Origin: Chondrinema litorale | Lineage (GTDB): Bacteria > Bacteroidota > Bacteroidia > Cytophagales > Flammeovirgaceae | Direction of reading: 5' to 3' | Assembly (NCBI RefSeq): GCF_026250525.1 | Contig: NZ_CP111043.1 | Coordinates: 1,353,421 to 1,417,420 of the forward strand | DNA length: 64,000 bases | Part shown: piece after piece, positions 1 to 7,535 of the stretch | Numbering within the stretch: the first letter of the stretch is position 1 | How the letters are laid out: every line of letters starts with the position of its first letter | Program-made: the position numbers and the translations under genes | Notes under the pieces: generated by a model | Databases searched by the model: none | The model's input: only the letters and a program-made list of their open reading frames with translations | What the model was told of the DNA's origin: nothing

Positions 1-250
1 TAACTTTTTATCATCAGGTGAACAACAGATATTAATCCTTTTCTCTTATATAGCATTTAATAATTCCGATGGTAAAATATTTATAATAGATGAGCCAGAG
101 CTCTCATTACATATTAAATGGCAAGAAGATTTCTTAGAAAAATTAGATACAATAACACCAAATAACACGCAAATTATTCTTGCAACTCATAGTCCAATTT
201 TAGTAAGTAAAAAGAAAAAAAAGGCGCAGTTGTTAGTGCCTTATAATTAA
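1..250 (+). CDS. ariA: AAA/ABC-type ATPase, C-terminal part, AriA-like (partial)
   Basis: An open frame enters from the left edge and stops at 248-250; only the last 82 residues are visible. They contain an ABC-type signature (SSGEQQ), a Walker B with the following D-loop region (FIIDEPELSLHIKWQ) and the switch histidine motif ATHSP, as in AAA_15/AAA_21 ATPases. The stop lies 13 bases before a DUF4435 gene on the same strand. An AAA_15 ATPase followed by a DUF4435 protein is the AriA-AriB order of the PARIS anti-phage system, in which AriA senses phage anti-restriction proteins and releases AriB. The ATPase call is secure; AriA identity rests on the partner and on a fragment. Other OLD-like or retron-associated ATPases remain possible. 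Confidence 0.75.
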   Translation, partial: NFLSSGEQQILILFSYIAFNNSDGKIFIIDEPELSLHIKWQEDFLEKLDTITPNNTQIILATHSPILVSKKKKKAQLLVPYN

Positions 251-263
251 TTAAGTAATTATT

Positions 264-1118
264 ATGGAGCAAGGATTTCCAGTACTGACAGATTCATTTC
301 TCAATGGGCAAGATATATTTTATGGACAATTTAATGATATTGAATTTTATGTAGAGGATACTGATCAAGAAAATTTATATTTTAATGTTTTAAAAAAGTT
401 ATTTCCTGATTTAAAATTTGAAAAGATATTTCCTCTCAATGGTAAAACCAATGTTATATCTACAGCTCAACAAACAAGTAATGATAATAAAAAAGTTTAT
501 ATAGTTGACCTAGATTTTGATGAAATACTTAATCAAAAAGAAAATATTAATAATTTGTTTTATTTAAACTGCTATTCAATTGAAAACTCTTTACTTTCAA
601 AAGAAGCTGTTTATGAAATTATAAAACAACATAATCCAAAGTTAAAAGATGCTGATATAACAAACCAATTTAATTATAATTACATTCTAAAGTCTGCCGC
701 AGAATGTTTACAAAAACTTATTGAAGCATTTGTGGTGATAAGAAAGTTTGAGCTTGGTATTCAATATTATAACATTAATACTAGCCGAGACTTTGATTTT
801 AATATTCCTTCTCCGCATTTTAGAATGAATTTTATTTCGGATTATCTAGAATCAGTTGAACAAAGTTTAAAACATATTGATCGTAGATTCACACTTTTAT
901 CTAAGTCTAAAGAATTTAGAAGCTACTTTAATAAATTAGTTAACTTTCTGTTAAATGCTCCAGGTAAATATATTCTAAGAATTATCAAAGATAGACTCTA
1001 TCAGATGAATTTAATTTATAATATGTCACTTGAATCATTTACCTATCTACTTTCTAAAGAATTTCAAGGCGAAGAATTAGACTATTTAAAAAGTGAAATA
1101 TCATCTTTTATAGAATAA
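264..1118 (+). CDS. ariB: DUF4435 TOPRIM-fold protein, AriB-like effector of a PARIS system
   Basis: 284 residues, close to the usual AriB length of about 300. The N-terminal part shows a TOPRIM pattern: a strand ending in FYVEDTDQ with the conserved Glu31, then VYIVDLDFD with Asp82, Asp84 and Asp86, and the family-typical YSIENSLL segment (Glu107) soon after. The rest is helical. In PARIS, AriB is a nuclease released from AriA when an anti-restriction protein is sensed; it cleaves host tRNA and stops phage growth by shutting down the cell. Start ATG 264 follows the ATPase stop by 13 bases, so the pair is one operon. No membrane segment. DUF4435 proteins also occur beside other ATPases, so PARIS is likely rather than certain. 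Confidence 0.75.
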   Translation: MEQGFPVLTDSFLNGQDIFYGQFNDIEFYVEDTDQENLYFNVLKKLFPDLKFEKIFPLNGKTNVISTAQQTSNDNKKVYIVDLDFDEILNQKENINNLFYLNCYSIENSLLSKEAVYEIIKQHNPKLKDADITNQFNYNYILKSAAECLQKLIEAFVVIRKFELGIQYYNINTSRDFDFNIPSPHFRMNFISDYLESVEQSLKHIDRRFTLLSKSKEFRSYFNKLVNFLLNAPGKYILRIIKDRLYQMNLIYNMSLESFTYLLSKEFQGEELDYLKSEISSFIE

Positions 1119-1441
1119 GAATACTCTTTTTAAGTTGCCCTGTTTTTTATTTTTAGTGTCTTTGAATCCAATATTTAATATAAATGTCATAAGATACGAT
1201 AAATATTTGGTATCGTTGATGTCCATAATAATGGTTTCAAAAAAGCCAATAATCGTCATTTATGTTAATAAAAACATTCTATGCCTGGTTAGCTTAAACC
1301 AGGCTTTTTGTTTGGAAGATCTGAAGGTTTATGTTAGGGAAGTGCAAAAACTAGCAAGCTGGTCACCAAATTAAATTCTATCTATTTTCAAAGTACCAAA
1401 ACGTTATATAAAAATCGCTTCAAACAGAATATTCTATAAGT
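1119..1441. other. Intergenic stretch between the PARIS-like operon and the convergent nucleotidyltransferase gene
   Basis: The stretch contains one strong plus-strand terminator (1283-1310) and nothing else I can support. An open frame at 1135-1374 begins at a non-ATG codon, runs through the terminator hairpin and has no recognisable domain, so I do not call it a gene. Confidence 0.6.
1283..1310 (+). terminator. Rho-independent terminator after the PARIS-like operon
   Basis: GCCTGGTT (1283-1290) pairs perfectly with AACCAGGC (1297-1304) around a 6-base loop and is followed by five T residues. Confidence 0.8.
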
Positions 1442-1906
1442 TTAGTTTTTATTTAACTTTTTTATCTGAAGTAATTTTTGAGTGTCTTCTAAATCAAGTA
1501 ATCTACTTGCAGTTTCTTTTGCTTTAATGAGTTGATTGATATTTATAATATCAATGGAAAGCCCTTCTTTATTAAGCGTTGATCTATGTTTATAACAGTG
1601 ATTAAAGCCCACACCTGTTATTTCAGTATAAATATGAATGAGATTAGGTTTTGAGCCAAATTCAAAAAGCATATGAGGGTTTTTAATATTTTCTGGAGAA
1701 AAGTTGATAGAACTATAACCAAATTCTCTAGTGGCACATATAAAATTCATTAAATTGTCAATGTGTGGTGAAACCCAGATATCAAGTCCTTTTGTGGATC
1801 TATTAAAACCATGATAAACAACCGCATATCCTCCCACTATCAAGTATTTTACTTGGTAAATATTTAAGAATCCAATAAATTTTTTATAATTCTGGTTACT
1901 GGTCAT
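1442..1906 (-). CDS. DUF6036-like nucleotidyltransferase-fold protein with apparently lost catalytic carboxylates
   Basis: 154 residues with the nucleotidyltransferase N-terminal pattern: YLIVGGYAVVYHG (residues 21-33), then a basic stretch and STKGLDIWV (37-45). In the DUF6036/AbiEii-like family this strand normally reads TKDLDIWV, giving the metal-binding DxD. Here the first Asp is Gly40, leaving Asp42. The later strand, usually RIDIL with the third carboxylate, reads LIHIYT with His91. The protein therefore looks like a catalytically dead or altered member; this comparison is from memory of the family. It is the second gene of a minus-strand pair with the zinc-ribbon gene 51 bases upstream, inside the element. 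A toxin, antitoxin or regulatory role is possible but not shown. Confidence 0.65.
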   Translation of the reverse strand: MTSNQNYKKFIGFLNIYQVKYLIVGGYAVVYHGFNRSTKGLDIWVSPHIDNLMNFICATREFGYSSINFSPENIKNPHMLFEFGSKPNLIHIYTEITGVGFNHCYKHRSTLNKEGLSIDIININQLIKAKETASRLLDLEDTQKLLQIKKLNKN

Positions 1907-1957
1907 ATTTAATCTTCTATTACTGGCACTTTAACTTCAAGAAATTGCAGCATTCTT

Positions 1958-2239
1958 CTACTTTTGATGTTGCAGAGCTTCCATTCCATATTTCACAAAA
2001 TCAATTTCTCTTAGAGGATACTCTGGAATATTCTCCAGTTTGTTTAGTGCTTTTCCAGCTCTAACACGTCTACTGATTGTTACCCGACAAGTATTATTCT
2101 GACAAGAGAGTGTGTCCTGCTTTATAGTTAAAAAAGGTTCTAAGCAGTGATAACAAATTTTTTCATAATATAATCTACCTCTAAAAACTTGTCTTGCCAG
2201 CACATTTTTCTTACCTAATATTGATCTATCTATCCTCAT
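1958..2239 (-). CDS. Small zinc-ribbon protein of unknown function
   Basis: 93 residues, basic at the N terminus. Two cysteine pairs, Cys29-x2-Cys32 and Cys46-x4-Cys51, sit about 14 residues apart and look like one zinc ribbon or zinc finger; the second pair is followed by a basic run (RVTISRRVRAGK) suited to nucleic-acid contact. I do not recognise the family. The gene is first of a minus-strand pair with the nucleotidyltransferase-like gene and is divergent from the small HTH gene at 2408, with three tandem 10-bp repeats between them. Location and size suggest an accessory or regulatory gene of the integrated element. Confidence 0.5.
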   Translation of the reverse strand: MRIDRSILGKKNVLARQVFRGRLYYEKICYHCLEPFLTIKQDTLSCQNNTCRVTISRRVRAGKALNKLENIPEYPLREIDFVKYGMEALQHQK

Positions 2240-2267
2240 AGTAGCATTAATTAAAATGTATATAAAA

Positions 2268-2297
2268 TTAACTATAATTAACCATACTTAACTATCA
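2268..2297. promoter_or_regulatory. Three tandem 10-bp repeats between divergent genes (candidate operator)
   Basis: TTAACTATAA (2268-2277), TTAACCATAC (2278-2287) and TTAACTATCA (2288-2297) are adjacent copies of TTAACYATMM. The 10-bp period places each copy on the same DNA face. They lie between the minus-strand zinc-ribbon gene and the plus-strand HTH gene, where an autoregulatory repressor or excisionase would be expected to bind. Confidence 0.5.
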
Positions 2298-2407
2298 TGT
2301 ACAGTTTTAGTGATCTATACCTGCATATAAGTACAAAAAAAAGCCTAAAAACAAGGCAACAAAGCTTAAAATTTTGTTTTTTTATACTATCATTTAAGCA
2401 TAAAATT

Positions 2408-2587
2408 ATGATTAAACCTATTGAAAGCTTGCAAATTGTAGATGCTAAAGTTATTATGAATTTACTGGGTTGCTCCCAAGCCACTGCTTACAGGAAAATA
2501 CAAGCAATTAAGAAGGAGAAAAGAAATCCAGATAAGGCAATGATTACTTTAACAGAGTTCTGCGATTATTACGAGATTAAAAAATAA
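2408..2587 (+). CDS. Small helix-turn-helix protein, excisionase/phage-regulator-like
   Basis: 59 residues from ATG 2408. The open frame extends upstream to 2297, but those 37 residues are low-complexity and overlap the tandem repeats, so I prefer the internal start. The core (residues about 10-45, AKVIMNLLGCSQATAYRKIQAIKK) is a helix-turn-helix with a typical recognition helix (SQATAYRKIQ), and the C terminus LTEFCDYYEI is common in small Bacteroidota phage and ICE proteins. Such proteins act as excisionases or as regulators of the adjacent operon. It stands just upstream of the structural block and its possible operators at 2611-2697. Function is inferred from fold and position. Confidence 0.65.
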   Translation: MIKPIESLQIVDAKVIMNLLGCSQATAYRKIQAIKKEKRNPDKAMITLTEFCDYYEIKK

Positions 2588-2610
2588 AACATGCTCATAC
2601 TTAGTCAATC

Positions 2611-2697
2611 TTTATCAATGTTACTCACAATTTATCAGTGGTTTTGATAAAAGTATAATCTATTAGTTGATTAGCTAAAACTAAAAAAGAGTTTTAG
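2611..2697. promoter_or_regulatory. Candidate control region of the structural operon: TTTATCA repeats and an 8-bp inverted repeat
   Basis: TTTATCA occurs at 2611-2617 and 2631-2637, exactly 20 bp (two helical turns) apart, and inverted as TGATAAA at 2645-2651. Just before the first structural gene, CTAAAACT (2675-2682) and AGTTTTAG (2690-2697) form a perfect inverted repeat around 7 bases, ending 3 bases before ATG 2701. The set could bind the nearby HTH protein, or the inverted repeat could fold in the leader RNA. Confidence 0.4.
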
Positions 2698-2700
2698 TCT

Positions 2701-3126
2701 ATGATACTACAAAGATTTTTTAAGCGAGTTAAATTTTTAATTCGTCGTCTATTCGCCTCTACTGCTATCAAAGAGGTGCTTTCCTTTACTGCCCAGCTGC
2801 GTGCAGTAGTAGAAAATCCTGCTACCACTGATATTATTATCCTCACACCTTCTGAAACAGATGACAAAGTATTTGCTAAAATTAAAGACGCTTTTACTAC
2901 AGTAGACACCTTTGAGGAAATCACTGCTAAGGCAAAGGAAAAAGAAGGCGTTGATTTGGTTGAATACTTTGTAGAAAGGGTTAGAAACACCAAGAAAAGT
3001 AAACGAGGGGCTGTTTATCTAGCTATTGCTTCAGAGCTGCTTAGAAAGGTAGATGAAAAGTACTCCCACTCTGAAGCAGACACCCTTGTCCAGCTTGCCT
3101 ATACAGATCAAAAGTATAGGTCATGA
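2701..3126 (+). CDS. Hypothetical protein, first gene of the structural block
   Basis: 141 residues. The N terminus (ILQRFFKRVKFLIRRLF) forms a strongly basic, hydrophobic amphipathic helix that could lie on a membrane or bind nucleic acid; the rest is a soluble alpha/beta mixture with no motif I recognise. The stop codon overlaps the next start (ATGA at 3123-3126), so it is translationally coupled to the LEA-like membrane protein. As the first gene after the putative operator region it is expressed with the virion-type membrane proteins. No homology-based function can be given from the sequence alone. Confidence 0.65.
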   Translation: MILQRFFKRVKFLIRRLFASTAIKEVLSFTAQLRAVVENPATTDIIILTPSETDDKVFAKIKDAFTTVDTFEEITAKAKEKEGVDLVEYFVERVRNTKKSKRGAVYLAIASELLRKVDEKYSHSEADTLVQLAYTDQKYRS

Positions 3127-3569
3127 AAAGAGCTATAGAAACGGGTTTATTGATTACTGCTGTGGTAGTTGTTATCTGGCTATATCGACTTTATAGGCTG
3201 GCTAATCAATTACAGGTGTTTAATAATATCCAAGTGCATAACTTGGATACTGGAGGAATCAACCTGACAGCTAACAGCCTGATCAAAAATCCGACTGATG
3301 TTAGCTTAAGCATTACTAAACCATTTATCAGTTTGTATTTACCAGGCGAATCAAGTCCATTTGCCTCTTCAGTCATTGATTCAGGCATTGTCACTTTTGA
3401 GCCAGACAGTCAAAGTGTGATTAGCACTAAAATACCCATAGATTATCAAAATGCCGTCAGTCTTCCTATGAAGCTTATTTCTAATACAGCTATAGATGTA
3501 GAAGTCACTGCCCGCTTCGGTTTATTTAAGTTATTCCAGTTCAAAAAACGAGAAAGGGTTTCTATATGA
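3123..3569 (+). CDS. Single-pass membrane protein with LEA type 2/WHy-like domain
   Basis: 148 residues. A membrane segment occupies roughly residues 7-23 (TGLLITAVVVVIWLYRLYR), followed by a beta-rich domain in which NIQVHNLDTGGINLTANSLIKNPTDVSLSI resembles the LEA14/WHy pattern of a variable loop followed by NPT and alternating strands. The start overlaps the previous stop by 4 bases, and the next gene overlaps its stop in the same way. LEA2 domains in membrane-anchored form appear in bacterial envelopes and in some phage-like elements; here it could be a minor virion membrane protein. The topology is clear, the domain call moderate. Confidence 0.65.
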   Translation: MKRAIETGLLITAVVVVIWLYRLYRLANQLQVFNNIQVHNLDTGGINLTANSLIKNPTDVSLSITKPFISLYLPGESSPFASSVIDSGIVTFEPDSQSVISTKIPIDYQNAVSLPMKLISNTAIDVEVTARFGLFKLFQFKKRERVSI

Positions 3570-5044
3570 ATGCAGTAAGCACACATATCGCCAGTCTTTC
3601 AGATGGAAAAGATACCTATTTGGGAAGAGCCACTATTGAAGAAACACTTCAGCAGATGAAAAGAATTGCTACACTCTATTCCTACCAGGTAGCTTCTTTG
3701 GCTTTAGAGCTGAAAGGAAAAGACCGCAAGGCCTCTGCAAAAAATATTTGGAATTGGGTAAGAAAGCATATCAGGTATCAAAAAGATGTATCTGGAAAGG
3801 AAGAATTAAGGAGACCTGCAAGGGTGATCAAAGATCAAGCAGGTGACTGTGATTGCACGAGTATATTGATCTCTGCCCTACTTCAAAACTTAGGTATCCC
3901 TCATTTTTTTAGAGTAGTAGATGTAACAGGTGAAGGTTGGGAGCATGTCTATATTGTTGCCTTAGATGAGTTAGGAAATCACATATACTTAGATACTGTC
4001 CCAGAAATACCCTATTTCAATTTTGAACACCCCCATATCAAAAAACAAGATTTTTATATGAAAAACTTAGCTGGTATTGATAATGAAGAACTGATTCTTA
4101 TCAATACATATTTAAGCGAAATCATGCTTGCCTTAAACAAGTTTGAAGAAACAGAGGAAATCAAACTTGAAAAAGCCCTAGTAAAAACAGTCAGGGTATA
4201 CTTAAATGATGCCAGTCTATCTAAAAAGGTAATTGAAAATGCATACCAAAGAAGCATTTACTTCAAAGAAGTATACAAGGAGCTTTTAGGCTATGCCATG
4301 AATGGCTTAGGGGTGATTCCTGTTGTTGCTGCTGGTGCAGTTGCTCTAGTAAATAGTAATGCAGGAAAAGCCATCATTTCAACGATTGGCTCAAAAGTAA
4401 CTGGAGCCATTAGTAATTTATTAAAGAAAGGTGGCAAAGGAGGGATTGGGCAAACCACACTTTCCCCAGGAGATATTTTTGAGGATCAAGCAGGCAATAC
4501 AGTTAAAATCCTGAGTGATTATGATAGCGGCTTAGGTTATTCCATGTCCATCAATAATGGGGCTTCCACTTCAGCAGTAAGAGCCTCAGAGGCAGCTATT
4601 GGTATAGATGGCAAAATCTATTTGAGAAATCGCGGAGGCAAAGACAAAGATCCAGAGTATTTTTTAATTGAAAAAGGGGCTTCTTTTGCTGGAAGGCAAA
4701 ATATCAAGCTTTTATACAAAGCAGACAAAAACTCACAAGGAGAATGGCCTAAAGCGGTATTGGATGCATTCGAAGCGCAAATTGTTGCACAAAATGCCAG
4801 TGCACAACAAAGTGTACAGCAGTATGCTACTACCACACAAAATAGTTATCAGCCGACAGGCACTCAAACAGATCAATCTGCTTCCAGGTCACTTACCATT
4901 ACTACTGAAAATCAAGATCCTGAAAAAGGAAATAGTGAATCATTTTATCAAAAGAATAAAACGCTCATCATGGTAGTGGTGGCTATAGTGGTGATGATCA
5001 CTGTAGGAAGTGGCATTTTTTTAATGAGTAAAAAATCAAAATAA
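3566..5044 (+). CDS. Transglutaminase-like cysteine protease-fold protein with C-terminal membrane anchor
   Basis: 492 residues. Residues about 55-150 hold a transglutaminase-like core: a helix with WNWVRKHIRYQKD, then AGDCDCTSILISALLQNLGIP with catalytic Cys95, EHVYIVA with His127, and YLDTVPE with Asp143, giving a complete Cys-His-Asp triad. A Gly/Ala/Val-rich segment follows at about 248-275, then a beta-rich region, a Gln/Thr-rich linker and one membrane segment near the end (about 466-486) with a short basic tail. A C-tail-anchored enzyme of this type in a block of membrane proteins could process or cross-link virion proteins, or attack peptide bonds of the cell wall on entry. Start codon overlaps the preceding stop (ATGA). 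Confidence 0.75.
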   Translation: MNAVSTHIASLSDGKDTYLGRATIEETLQQMKRIATLYSYQVASLALELKGKDRKASAKNIWNWVRKHIRYQKDVSGKEELRRPARVIKDQAGDCDCTSILISALLQNLGIPHFFRVVDVTGEGWEHVYIVALDELGNHIYLDTVPEIPYFNFEHPHIKKQDFYMKNLAGIDNEELILINTYLSEIMLALNKFEETEEIKLEKALVKTVRVYLNDASLSKKVIENAYQRSIYFKEVYKELLGYAMNGLGVIPVVAAGAVALVNSNAGKAIISTIGSKVTGAISNLLKKGGKGGIGQTTLSPGDIFEDQAGNTVKILSDYDSGLGYSMSINNGASTSAVRASEAAIGIDGKIYLRNRGGKDKDPEYFLIEKGASFAGRQNIKLLYKADKNSQGEWPKAVLDAFEAQIVAQNASAQQSVQQYATTTQNSYQPTGTQTDQSASRSLTITTENQDPEKGNSESFYQKNKTLIMVVVAIVVMITVGSGIFLMSKKSK

Positions 5045-5045
5045 G

Positions 5046-6314
5046 ATGACAAAATTATATGAACTGTCTGGGATTAGCCCAAGCATGAGTCCTGATGTCT
5101 TAGATACCTTGCTTTTAGAAGTGTATGCTTTATATAAAAAGTTAAAAGCAGGGCAAAATGAAAAAGAAGCAGCCATTGCCAAAACAGTGATTGTCTTTTC
5201 TGATACTGATCAAGGCAAAATGGCATTAAACAATGCCATTAAAAATTCAGCCTATTCTGCTATCTATCAAGACATTTACAATGTGCTCTATCCTCAGCAA
5301 TTAGGCAATATCACTCCTTTGGTCTTTGGTAATGAAAGTAATAGTCAGCAAACAGTAATTGCTCCCAATGATCAAGAGACAATAAGGCTCATCGAGTACT
5401 TTGCAGATTACTACCAAAGAAAGTATGAATCTCTATTCAAAGGGAAATCATTTTTCCAACTCTTAGCAGACAGAGGTTTAATTAACAAATCAACTACTGA
5501 TGCGCTTAAAAAATCAAGCAATCCAGGCACAGTGTATTCTATACCCTATAGAATTGCCTATCAAGAATACATCAATTATTCTAATGACAAATTGATCTTA
5601 GATGCTAAAAGATTGGGTTTTCAAGACTTCAAAGGAGCAACAAATGAAGCTGCAACCAAATCAGAGCCCAGCTCTGGGACGAATCCTGGAACCAATTCTG
5701 GAACCAGCATTCAAGAAAGAAGTATTACCACACAAAATGCCACAGAAATGACAGATAATATAAAATTAAAGCCCGTTACTGCTAGCGATGAAGCAGATTT
5801 ACCTACTCGCTCATTAACTACAGTAGTTCCCACGGATACACCACCAAGTAATGAGGATGGAAAGTTTTCCATCAAAGAATTTATCAATAAAAACAAAACC
5901 TGGCTTATTGTAACAGTTGTTTCTATTGTGGCCATCATTACAGGTTATTTTGTCTTTAAACCCAAGAAGAAAAGAAGAAAAAGTCTGGCTGGAGTAAGAA
6001 GAAAGAGACGAACTGCTCGCAGAACTGCTCGCGGAAGCATTCGCACGAGTACAGCAAAAAGAAGAACATCTACCAGGACAAGTAGCAGTACTACTCGCAG
6101 GCGAAGAAGAAAACCCACTAGAAGGCTTAACGGTTCAAATGTTTTACTCATAGAGCCTCCTAAAATGATTGTGTCTAAAACAAAGCCAAAACGCAGAAAA
6201 ACGACTTCTACAAGTACTTCCAGAAGCAAAACTACTGCAAAAAGAAAGCCTGTGACTCGAAGAAAAACAACTGCTAGAAGAAGTACTTCCACTCGCAGAA
6301 GAAGGGCTGCATAG
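5046..6314 (+). CDS. Single-pass membrane protein with protamine-like Arg/Lys/Ser/Thr tail
   Basis: 422 residues in three parts. Residues 1-200 form a soluble, mostly helical domain that I do not recognise. Residues about 200-280 are a Ser/Thr/Gly/Asn-rich linker. A membrane segment (TWLIVTVVSIVAIITGYFVF, about 284-303) is followed by some 118 residues of which about 40% are Lys or Arg by my count, interleaved with Ser and Thr in runs such as TRRRRRKPTRR and TSTRRRRAA. The tail resembles histone H1 or protamine tails and should bind DNA. With the positive-inside rule, the tail would face the cytoplasm or the virion interior, tethering DNA to a membrane. It lies 1 base after the transglutaminase-like gene. 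Confidence 0.75.
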   Translation: MTKLYELSGISPSMSPDVLDTLLLEVYALYKKLKAGQNEKEAAIAKTVIVFSDTDQGKMALNNAIKNSAYSAIYQDIYNVLYPQQLGNITPLVFGNESNSQQTVIAPNDQETIRLIEYFADYYQRKYESLFKGKSFFQLLADRGLINKSTTDALKKSSNPGTVYSIPYRIAYQEYINYSNDKLILDAKRLGFQDFKGATNEAATKSEPSSGTNPGTNSGTSIQERSITTQNATEMTDNIKLKPVTASDEADLPTRSLTTVVPTDTPPSNEDGKFSIKEFINKNKTWLIVTVVSIVAIITGYFVFKPKKKRRKSLAGVRRKRRTARRTARGSIRTSTAKRRTSTRTSSSTTRRRRRKPTRRLNGSNVLLIEPPKMIVSKTKPKRRKTTSTSTSRSKTTAKRKPVTRRKTTARRSTSTRRRRAA

Positions 6315-6377
6315 TAAGCAGATAACTGATCATTTTAATTTTTTAAAAAGTTTTTATCATCAATAATTTTCAACAAA

Positions 6378-7040
6378 ATGGATCTTACACAAGAAGAAAT
6401 GGTTTTAGCTGGCCTGAATGGAAAATTAGCTGGCGCAAATCAAGAGGCTATTAATCAATTATTGGCCAGAGAAGCTTCAGCTCATCCATACAGACGCCAA
6501 TTTTTAGAAAGGCTGAACTACATGCCTGAAAGTATTCAGCAAGAACTACTCACTGGTAGATTGCAAATGGTGGATCATACCTATTTTAAAACAGAAACAT
6601 TTACGGGCTCCTCCTGTGATGTCTTTCAAGAGGATGATGATATTCAGGTGGGTGTGGGTAATGTGGCTAAAAGTCGCTTGGAAAAAAATCGTCCCTTTGT
6701 CCTTTCTGCCATTCAATTATTGTATGCTACAGATGCCGCTGATGCAGTAGCGAATTTTGAAAGTGTAGAATACCCAGTAGCATTAAAAAGAGGCGAAGTT
6801 TCTTTTAGGTATAACTCCAAAGATGTACTTGAAAAATTGCCTGTGTTAGGAAGTTTTGATCCAGGTTTAGATGGCTATATGATCGATAAGCAGTATGGAC
6901 TGTATGAATTGAAAAATCCGAAAGTAATGATGGATGATCGTATTGAGTTTGCAGTCAGACTGTATGCAGGTCAAACTTTGGGGGCAAATGCTCATGCCAT
7001 TAAGGTGCATTTGATTGGCACTACGGTAAGACCTTTCTAA
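6378..7040 (+). CDS. Candidate major capsid protein
   Basis: 220 residues, no membrane segment and no cysteine-rich or enzymatic motif. The N-terminal 60 residues are helical (LTQEEMVLAGLNGKLAGANQ), the rest is beta-rich, as in many capsid proteins with an N-terminal arm and a jelly-roll body. Two contextual facts favour a major structural role: it is preceded by a 63-base gap, unusual in this block, which leaves room for its own promoter, and it is followed directly by a hairpin terminator that would make it more abundant than downstream genes. Single jelly-roll capsid proteins of tailless membrane phages are of this size. I cannot confirm the fold by eye, and it might be a different abundant structural protein. 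Confidence 0.5.
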   Translation: MDLTQEEMVLAGLNGKLAGANQEAINQLLAREASAHPYRRQFLERLNYMPESIQQELLTGRLQMVDHTYFKTETFTGSSCDVFQEDDDIQVGVGNVAKSRLEKNRPFVLSAIQLLYATDAADAVANFESVEYPVALKRGEVSFRYNSKDVLEKLPVLGSFDPGLDGYMIDKQYGLYELKNPKVMMDDRIEFAVRLYAGQTLGANAHAIKVHLIGTTVRPF

Positions 7041-7068
7041 ACAAAGAAGCTCAACTGAATTGGACATT

Positions 7069-7100
7069 AACCCAGTTTCATGCTGGGTTATAAATTTTTT
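7069..7100 (+). terminator. Attenuating terminator after the candidate capsid gene
   Basis: AACCCAG (7069-7075) pairs with CTGGGTT (7083-7089) around 7 bases and is followed by TAAATTTTTTT. It lies inside the operon, so partial read-through would lower expression of downstream genes. The ATG at 7080 lies in its loop and is therefore unlikely to be the next start. Confidence 0.7.
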
Positions 7101-7103
7101 TAT

Positions 7104-7532
7104 ATGAATAGCGATACTTTAGAAACCTCTTTCAATGCTTATGTAGCTGAATTAAATAGGGCAAAATGGGTAGAAGCCTTAGAAATTGCTGTTACTGCTC
7201 AAGGTGGAGAGTTTAGTGTAAAATATGAGCATCAGCTTGATTATGATCGCATTGATGGAATTTGTGTGAACTATTTACCTGATGCATCAGATGAAAAGTC
7301 TGGTGAAATTGTAGAGTTTAAAATTGACAATGAAAGTGTATTCTTTGATAAGGGATTGGGTCTGGATTTTATCACAGCCAGAGATCACCTGAATTTAACA
7401 GATCGCTTTTTTCGTGTTTCCAAGAAAATAGATCGAGATGAAAATATACAAATCACGATCAAGGACACGACTACAGGTGCATTCACAGCTTATGTGAGAA
7501 AGTTTTACTTATTGATGAGTAAGCCTGTATAA
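7104..7532 (+). CDS. Small beta-rich protein, candidate minor capsid or second capsid protein
   Basis: 142 residues from ATG 7104; an in-frame ATG at 7080 would add eight residues but lies in the terminator loop, so the downstream start is preferred. The sequence alternates short hydrophobic strands with charged turns (GEFSVKYEHQLDYDRIDGICVNYLP, then KIDNESVFFDKGL) and has no membrane segment. The size and strand pattern would suit a single jelly roll. It directly follows the candidate major capsid gene. Tailless membrane phages of the P23-77 type use two single jelly-roll capsid proteins made from neighbouring genes, which is one model for this pair. Function unproven. Confidence 0.5.
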   Translation: MNSDTLETSFNAYVAELNRAKWVEALEIAVTAQGGEFSVKYEHQLDYDRIDGICVNYLPDASDEKSGEIVEFKIDNESVFFDKGLGLDFITARDHLNLTDRFFRVSKKIDRDENIQITIKDTTTGAFTAYVRKFYLLMSKPV

Positions 7533-7535
7533 GAT

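Noticed and set aside
1135..1374. Open frame of 79 codons after the PARIS-like pair
   Set aside because: Starts at a non-ATG codon, runs through a perfect terminator hairpin and has no protein-like pattern.
2278..2484. Minus-strand open frame opposite the small HTH gene
   Set aside because: Its hydrophobic product is the shadow of the HTH gene and the repeats; the HTH frame has a recognisable domain.
5945..6292. Long open frame on the minus strand opposite the basic tail
   Set aside because: It is the mirror of the Arg/Lys/Ser/Thr codons; its Leu/Val-rich product is an artefact of that composition.
7080..7103. Upstream ATG for the second beta-rich protein
   Set aside because: Lies in the loop of the terminator hairpin; ATG 7104 directly after the hairpin is more plausible.
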